Positions 60,230 through 64,000 of a stretch of DNA of 64,000 bases are shown here, piece by piece; positions within the stretch are counted from its first letter, which is position 1; the number at the start of each line of letters is the position of its first letter. Origin of the DNA: Candidatus Gastranaerophilales bacterium (lineage in GTDB: Bacteria > Cyanobacteriota > Vampirovibrionia > Gastranaerophilales > Gastranaerophilaceae). The notes under the pieces were generated by a model. That model saw only the letters and a program-made list of their open reading frames with translations, had not been told where the DNA came from and did not search any database. The position numbers and the translations under genes are program-made. The stretch is from NCBI GenBank assembly GCA_944322855.1, contig CALUQG010000002.1, forward strand, positions 62,001-126,000. Reading direction: 5' to 3'.

Positions 60230-61273
60230 ATGGAAACACAAAACAAAATAAGACAAAGAGATTTGGAAGAACTTGCACAGGAAAAAATTTTGGGTGAATT
60301 AAATAACTCAAAAATCCTTGTAACAGGTGCAACGGGTTTAATCGGAAGTGAAATAGTTCTTTCTTTGCTATGTGCAAATCGTTTAAAAAATCTAAACATA
60401 AAAGTTATTGCTATGGTCAGAAATGAACAAAAAGCAAAAAAAATTTTTTCCTGTGTTCTAAACAATCCTAACTTCGAAATCTTTGTGCAAAATATTAATA
60501 CAGTCGTAAATTATGAAAAGCCTGTAGACTATATCATCCATACGGCCTGTGCCACATCTTCTCATGAGATGATAACAAACCCTGTTGAAACAATTATGAC
60601 AATAGTAAACGGCACATATAATATTTTACAATTTGCATCAGAAAAAAATATCAAATCTGTTGTGTATATATCTTCTTCAGAAGTATACGGAAAACTTGAA
60701 GCTGATAAAGAAAATGTCAAAGAAACAGATATGGGATACATTAATCCTGATAGCACAAGAAGCGGCTATCCAACAGGAAAAAGAACAGCAGAACTTTTAT
60801 GTAAATCTTTTTTTGAAGAATACGGACTCAATGTAAAAATAGTAAGACCTACACTCACGTTTGGTGCAGGCGCGGATTATAAAGACCCGAGAGTTTTTGG
60901 ACAGTTTGCAAGAAGTATTGCAGAAAAAAAAGACATAGTACTGCACACAGACGGCAGCACCGTAAGAGATTTTTTATACATAAAAGATGCAGTTTTAGGA
61001 ATTCTGACAGTTCTATGTAAAGGAGAAAGAGGTGAAGCATACAATCTGGCAAATCCTGAAACAAAAACATCTATTCGTGATATGGCACAGATGCTTGCTT
61101 CATACTTTGGAGGTATAAAAGTTGTCATAAATGATGACGGAAATTCCAGAAGATATGCACCCCAAATTAAGCAGTCTCTGGACACACAAAAAATCGAGAA
61201 ACTTGGCTGGAAGCCTGATACCGGGCTTTTGGAAATGTATAAAAGGATGCTTGAAGGATTTTCCGAGAGATGA
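60230..61273 (+). CDS. NAD-dependent sugar epimerase/dehydratase (extended SDR)
   Basis: 347 residues from ATG at 60230; a TTG at 60224 is closer to the AGGA site and equally possible. ILVTGATGLIGSEIVLSL is the NAD site; catalytic Tyr-Lys in SGYPTGKRTAELL; VYISSSEVYG, RDFLYIKDAV, YNLANPET and LGWKPDTGL follow. Resembles UDP-sugar epimerases or decarboxylases, with an additional N-terminal 25-residue extension. Third gene of the unit. Confidence 0.85.
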   Translation: METQNKIRQRDLEELAQEKILGELNNSKILVTGATGLIGSEIVLSLLCANRLKNLNIKVIAMVRNEQKAKKIFSCVLNNPNFEIFVQNINTVVNYEKPVDYIIHTACATSSHEMITNPVETIMTIVNGTYNILQFASEKNIKSVVYISSSEVYGKLEADKENVKETDMGYINPDSTRSGYPTGKRTAELLCKSFFEEYGLNVKIVRPTLTFGAGADYKDPRVFGQFARSIAEKKDIVLHTDGSTVRDFLYIKDAVLGILTVLCKGERGEAYNLANPETKTSIRDMAQMLASYFGGIKVVINDDGNSRRYAPQIKQSLDTQKIEKLGWKPDTGLLEMYKRMLEGFSER

Positions 61274-62490
61274 AATATTTTTTCTGTGGTTTATGCTTAA
61301 AATTTGCAAATTGGTTGAAAAATATTTTGATACCTGAAATTTGCAATAGATTAAAAATACAAAAAAACAAAGTCGTATTCTATGAACGGTTCAAATGCGG
61401 ATATGACTGCAATCCAAAATACATAGCACAGGAAATATTAAAAAGAAAACTTCCTTACAAGCTCATCTGGATTACAGGAAACCCAAAAGCACTGAAAGCA
61501 AAATATCCAAAGCAAATAAAAGTCATTTACCACCATAACATGTTTCGTGTTTTGTATGAGTTGGCTACAGCTTCTGTCTGGATAACCAATTTTGATTTTA
61601 ATCATTACTTCAATTGGGGACTGCCTAAAAAAAACGAACAACTATACATTAATACATGGCACGGGTCACTTGGAATAAAAAAGGTTAAAACATTTATAAA
61701 CAAAAATAAAAATTCTTACAAAATTAATGAGATTAAAAATCAATTCGGATTGGTTGATGTTTTTATATCAAACAGCAGCTTTGAAACAAATGTGTACAAA
61801 AATGCTTTTTTATTCGATAAAACAATATGTGAATTCGGACATCCGAGAAATGATATATTTTTTGAGTCATATCTTACGACTTCTGAAAAAAACAGAATTC
61901 TAAAAAAAGTAAGAAAATACAAAAACATTCATGAAGAAAAATCAATTGTGCTTTATGCTCCGTCATTCAGAGATGATTTTCGAACAGACTGTTTTAATAT
62001 GGATTATGATGTATTGCTTGATGCATTAAACAGCAGATTTCAAAAAGATTTTGTGCTTGCACTGAGGCTGCACCCAAATATGGCTATACAGAAAAAAAAC
62101 AGCATGAAAAAATCTGATAGAATTTTTGACTATACAGATTTTGACGATATACAAGAACTTATGTATGCCTGTGATGTACTCATAACCGACTATTCAAGCT
62201 GTATATTTGATTTTATGCTTTCAAGAAAACCAGCCTTCATTTATGCCTCGGATATTGAACAGTACAATAATGAAAGGGGGTTTTTCTATCCGCTTGAAAC
62301 AACACCTTTTCCTATAGCAAAAAATAATAAAGAGATTAAAGAAAAAATTATTGATTTTGATATCAATATGTATCATCAAAACGTAGAAAAATTTTTGCAC
62401 GAAAAAGGCTGTATTGAGGACGGGCTGGCTTCATTTCGCACAGTCAATCTTATTGAAGAACATATAAAAAACTTTGAAAAACAAAATTAA
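61270..62490 (+). CDS. CDP-glycerol glycerophosphotransferase-like (TagF/TagB family)
   Basis: 406 residues. NTWHGSLGIKKVK, LYAPSFRDDF, LRLHPNMA and LITDYSSCIFDFMLSRKPAFIYASD are the hallmarks of poly(polyol-phosphate) polymerases, which act at the inner membrane face. ATG overlaps the SDR stop by four bases. With the cytidylyltransferase it suggests a polyol-phosphate capsule or LPS decoration in this Gram-negative organism. Confidence 0.9.
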   Translation: MKYFFCGLCLKFANWLKNILIPEICNRLKIQKNKVVFYERFKCGYDCNPKYIAQEILKRKLPYKLIWITGNPKALKAKYPKQIKVIYHHNMFRVLYELATASVWITNFDFNHYFNWGLPKKNEQLYINTWHGSLGIKKVKTFINKNKNSYKINEIKNQFGLVDVFISNSSFETNVYKNAFLFDKTICEFGHPRNDIFFESYLTTSEKNRILKKVRKYKNIHEEKSIVLYAPSFRDDFRTDCFNMDYDVLLDALNSRFQKDFVLALRLHPNMAIQKKNSMKKSDRIFDYTDFDDIQELMYACDVLITDYSSCIFDFMLSRKPAFIYASDIEQYNNERGFFYPLETTPFPIAKNNKEIKEKIIDFDINMYHQNVEKFLHEKGCIEDGLASFRTVNLIEEHIKNFEKQN

Positions 62491-62573
62491 TAAAAAAACA
62501 TTAAAAAACGTTTACAAAAACTAATAATTTGTAAATTTTGGAATGAAATTTGTTTTTATTATTTTGTGTAGTG

Positions 62574-62600
62574 TTCCCATGCCGGAATTATCTGGTAGAA
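62574..62600 (+). promoter_or_regulatory. Candidate promoter of the 62645-63930 pair
   Basis: TTCCCA and TAGAAT boxes about 16 bases apart, about 45 bases before the start; a GGGATTTATCCC hairpin is in the leader. Confidence 0.4.
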
Positions 62601-62644
62601 TATATAGGCTGGGATTTATCCCGAAGTGAAAGGTTCAAGTCGAA

Positions 62645-63190
62645 TTGATTGTTAGTAACAAATATGTTAAATCAAGCTTAGATTTTGCAGGCAAATATCT
62701 GCACGCTCCGGAACAGCGTATGATTCTCGGAGCAACTGCGCTTGCTACACAGCCTGTTATTGACTTGAAAAACAAAGAAGTTGATGAAGAAACGAGGATG
62801 ACTTCTGTTGCAAGAACCATTGCAAAAATAGTTGCAGGCACAATTGTCGGTGTAGTTGTCAGATATGCAGGTATCGAAGCAGCTAAAGCATTTTCAAAAT
62901 ACAAAACAGTTGTAGATAAAGAAAGCCAGAAAGTTATCCAAATTATTCCGGATGCAAAAAGAGGACAGCTTGTTCCTTTGTTTGCCGGTAAAAAGACTAT
63001 CTTCCCGATAGAAGAAGAAATATTGAAAAAGAGATTTACAAAATACCAAAAAGCAATGGGTATCTTTGCAGCAACAGTTGCAATGATTGGAACAAATTTC
63101 CTCATAGATGCACCGTTGACAAAATACTTTACAGGCAAATTCACAAAGATGCTGCTGCCTGAAAACAAAGAAAGTGAGGTACAAAAATAA
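62645..63190 (+). CDS. Membrane protein of the VD-x-x-T-R paralogous family
   Basis: 181 residues from TTG (AAAGG 11 bases upstream). VDEETRMTSVARTI near residue 45 is followed by a hydrophobic helix (VAGTIVGVVVRYAGI), a soluble segment and a C-terminal helix (AIGIFAATVAMIGTNFLID) before APLTKYF. The same plan as the proteins at 3-1187. Its stop overlaps the next start (AATAATGG), so the two are coupled. Function unknown. Confidence 0.75.
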   Translation: MIVSNKYVKSSLDFAGKYLHAPEQRMILGATALATQPVIDLKNKEVDEETRMTSVARTIAKIVAGTIVGVVVRYAGIEAAKAFSKYKTVVDKESQKVIQIIPDAKRGQLVPLFAGKKTIFPIEEEILKKRFTKYQKAMGIFAATVAMIGTNFLIDAPLTKYFTGKFTKMLLPENKESEVQK

Positions 63191-63930
63191 TGGCTGTACC
63201 TAACTTTTTGAAACAGTTTAACCAGTATATGTTTGACCAGTACTCAAAAGACGGTGGAAAACTCCTTATTCATATGGGTGCCGCAGGATGGGTTTTCAGT
63301 TCACTGGCTCAAATTGGTATGCTTCTCGGAGACAAAAGCATTGATAAAAAAGAAAAGAAATTCCTGCTCCCTCAAGAATCAGTTGACGCAGTTGTAAACG
63401 TTTTAATGTCTTATTCGGTATGCGATTTGATTAAAAGAGGCGGAGACCATTTTGTTGAAAACGGAAAATTTGTTACTGACAAAGTTGCTAAAGATATTCT
63501 TGCAATTGCTCCTAAAAATGCAAATTTTGATAAAAACAACTGGAAAGATATTTTTACCAAAGAAGAACAAAAAACTAAAATTTCAAAGCTTTTAGAAAAT
63601 TCTGACAAATTAGATTTTGCAAAAAACTTTAATGAATCTGAGAAGAAAGTTTTGAAAGAAGCAGCTCAAAAAGCTCTTAATACTTTTGAAAATCATAAAA
63701 ACAATGTTGGTGTTGTTACAGCTATCGCTTCTTCTATTCTTGCTTGTAACCTTATCACTCCTTATGTAAGAAACAAAGTTGCATCAAAAGTTCAAAAGAA
63801 ATTGCAGCACAACGAAGATGTTGAAATCAGAAAACAACAAATAAGCAAAAATATTACGATGAAAGGGCCGCTTCCGACATCGTTCAAAGCATTCAACAAT
63901 TACAATACATTTTCCGGTTTGAAAATTTAA
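63190..63930 (+). CDS. Membrane protein, family member 4
   Basis: 246 residues. AAGWVFSSLAQIGMLLGDKSIDKKEKKFLLPQES resembles the region around VD-x-x-T-R in its relatives, followed by a helix (VDAVVNVLMSYSVCDLI), a soluble helical middle part, and a final hydrophobic helix (VVTAIASSILACNLITPYV) with a basic tail ending in TFSGLKI. The tail echoes NGGNMKVGV in the partial gene at 3. Function unknown. Coupled to the upstream gene. Confidence 0.75.
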   Translation: MAVPNFLKQFNQYMFDQYSKDGGKLLIHMGAAGWVFSSLAQIGMLLGDKSIDKKEKKFLLPQESVDAVVNVLMSYSVCDLIKRGGDHFVENGKFVTDKVAKDILAIAPKNANFDKNNWKDIFTKEEQKTKISKLLENSDKLDFAKNFNESEKKVLKEAAQKALNTFENHKNNVGVVTAIASSILACNLITPYVRNKVASKVQKKLQHNEDVEIRKQQISKNITMKGPLPTSFKAFNNYNTFSGLKI

Positions 63931-63933
63931 TTG

Positions 63934-63955
63934 AACAAATCATTTGTTTTTTTTA
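63934..63955 (+). terminator. Weak terminator after 63930
   Basis: ACAAAT-C-ATTTGT stem followed by a run of seven T. The stem is short and AT-rich. Confidence 0.5.
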
Positions 63956-63985
63956 AACTTAAAGAAAAATAAATGAGGAGTTAAG

Positions 63986-64000
63986 ATGTTATTATTTTAT
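63986..64000 (+). CDS. Start of a gene, cut by the window end
   Basis: ATG with GAGGAG eight bases upstream; only MLLFY is visible. Confidence 0.5.

Noticed and set aside
62635-63168. 177-codon minus-strand ORF opposite 62645
   Set aside because: Mirror of a real gene with coupled neighbour; no ribosome site in reverse.

Overview
The window looks like a stretch of chromosome from an AT-rich, Gram-negative, motile, fermentative anaerobe. LPS genes are present (lptB, an LptF/G permease, lpxK, a heptosyltransferase-like GT9 enzyme). So are flagellar genes (three flagellins, fliJ-fliK-flgD-flgE) and anaerobic or oxygen-defence genes (nrdD/nrdG, hydE, superoxide reductase, ferritin). The mix, the sepF-yggS pair, a single LptF/G gene, frequent TTG starts and many small lineage-type membrane proteins suggest a non-photosynthetic cyanobacterial relative (Vampirovibrionia/Gastranaerophilales). 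That placement is inference and no marker search could be run. No rRNA, CRISPR array, transposase or prophage was seen.

Layout. 1-1.2 kb: two small membrane proteins of a family that reappears at 62.6-63.9 kb. 1.2-4 kb: lptB, LptF/G permease and an exported phosphodiester glycosidase. 4.2-8.6 kb: exported protein, EamA transporter, M49-like metallopeptidase, SLT-domain protein. 8.6-13.1 kb: CheR-like methyltransferase, polyprenyl synthase, lepB, dfx-ftn. 13.1-13.9 kb: gene-free cluster of inverted repeats. 13.9-17 kb: three flagellins, two of which share a 716-bp identical core. 17.1-20.5 kb: ispG, a secreted protein, yggS-sepF, a 59-residue basic ORF. 20.5-25.6 kb: OmpR/HK two-component pair, then a divergent zinc pump and ArsR repressor with three operator palindromes. 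25.7-30.7 kb: gatB and three unrecognised proteins, two with long coiled coils. 30.8-37.4 kb: comEC, lpxK, GT9, STAS-like protein, dnaA. 37.4-44.5 kb: nrdG-nrdD under a cobalamin riboswitch, two nitroreductases, ileS. 44.8-49.6 kb: fliJ-fliK-flgD-flgE. 49.7-52.2 kb: prs and an EF-hand/repeat protein. 52.2-53.1 kb: tRNA-Met inside tandem repeats. 53.1-57.4 kb: hydE, mnmA, ugpC-type ATPase, a histidine-less kinase. 57.7-62.5 kb: tyrA, a STAS-like gene with a flagellin-type promoter, and a four-gene polyol-phosphate polymer operon.

The most unusual signals are: (1) the flagellin pair whose core is identical while the termini differ; (2) a shared flagellin promoter/leader signature (TAAAGTTG, 11 bases, then ACTTTTT; CsrA-like GGA sites downstream) that also precedes a STAS-like gene 43 kb away; (3) B12 control of the class III ribonucleotide reductase; (4) tRNA-Met with duplicated tails on both sides plus an inverted hairpin element nearby; (5) the paired membrane-protein family at both ends of the window; and (6) an EF-hand protein with four 20-residue repeats whose promoter lies almost on its start codon.
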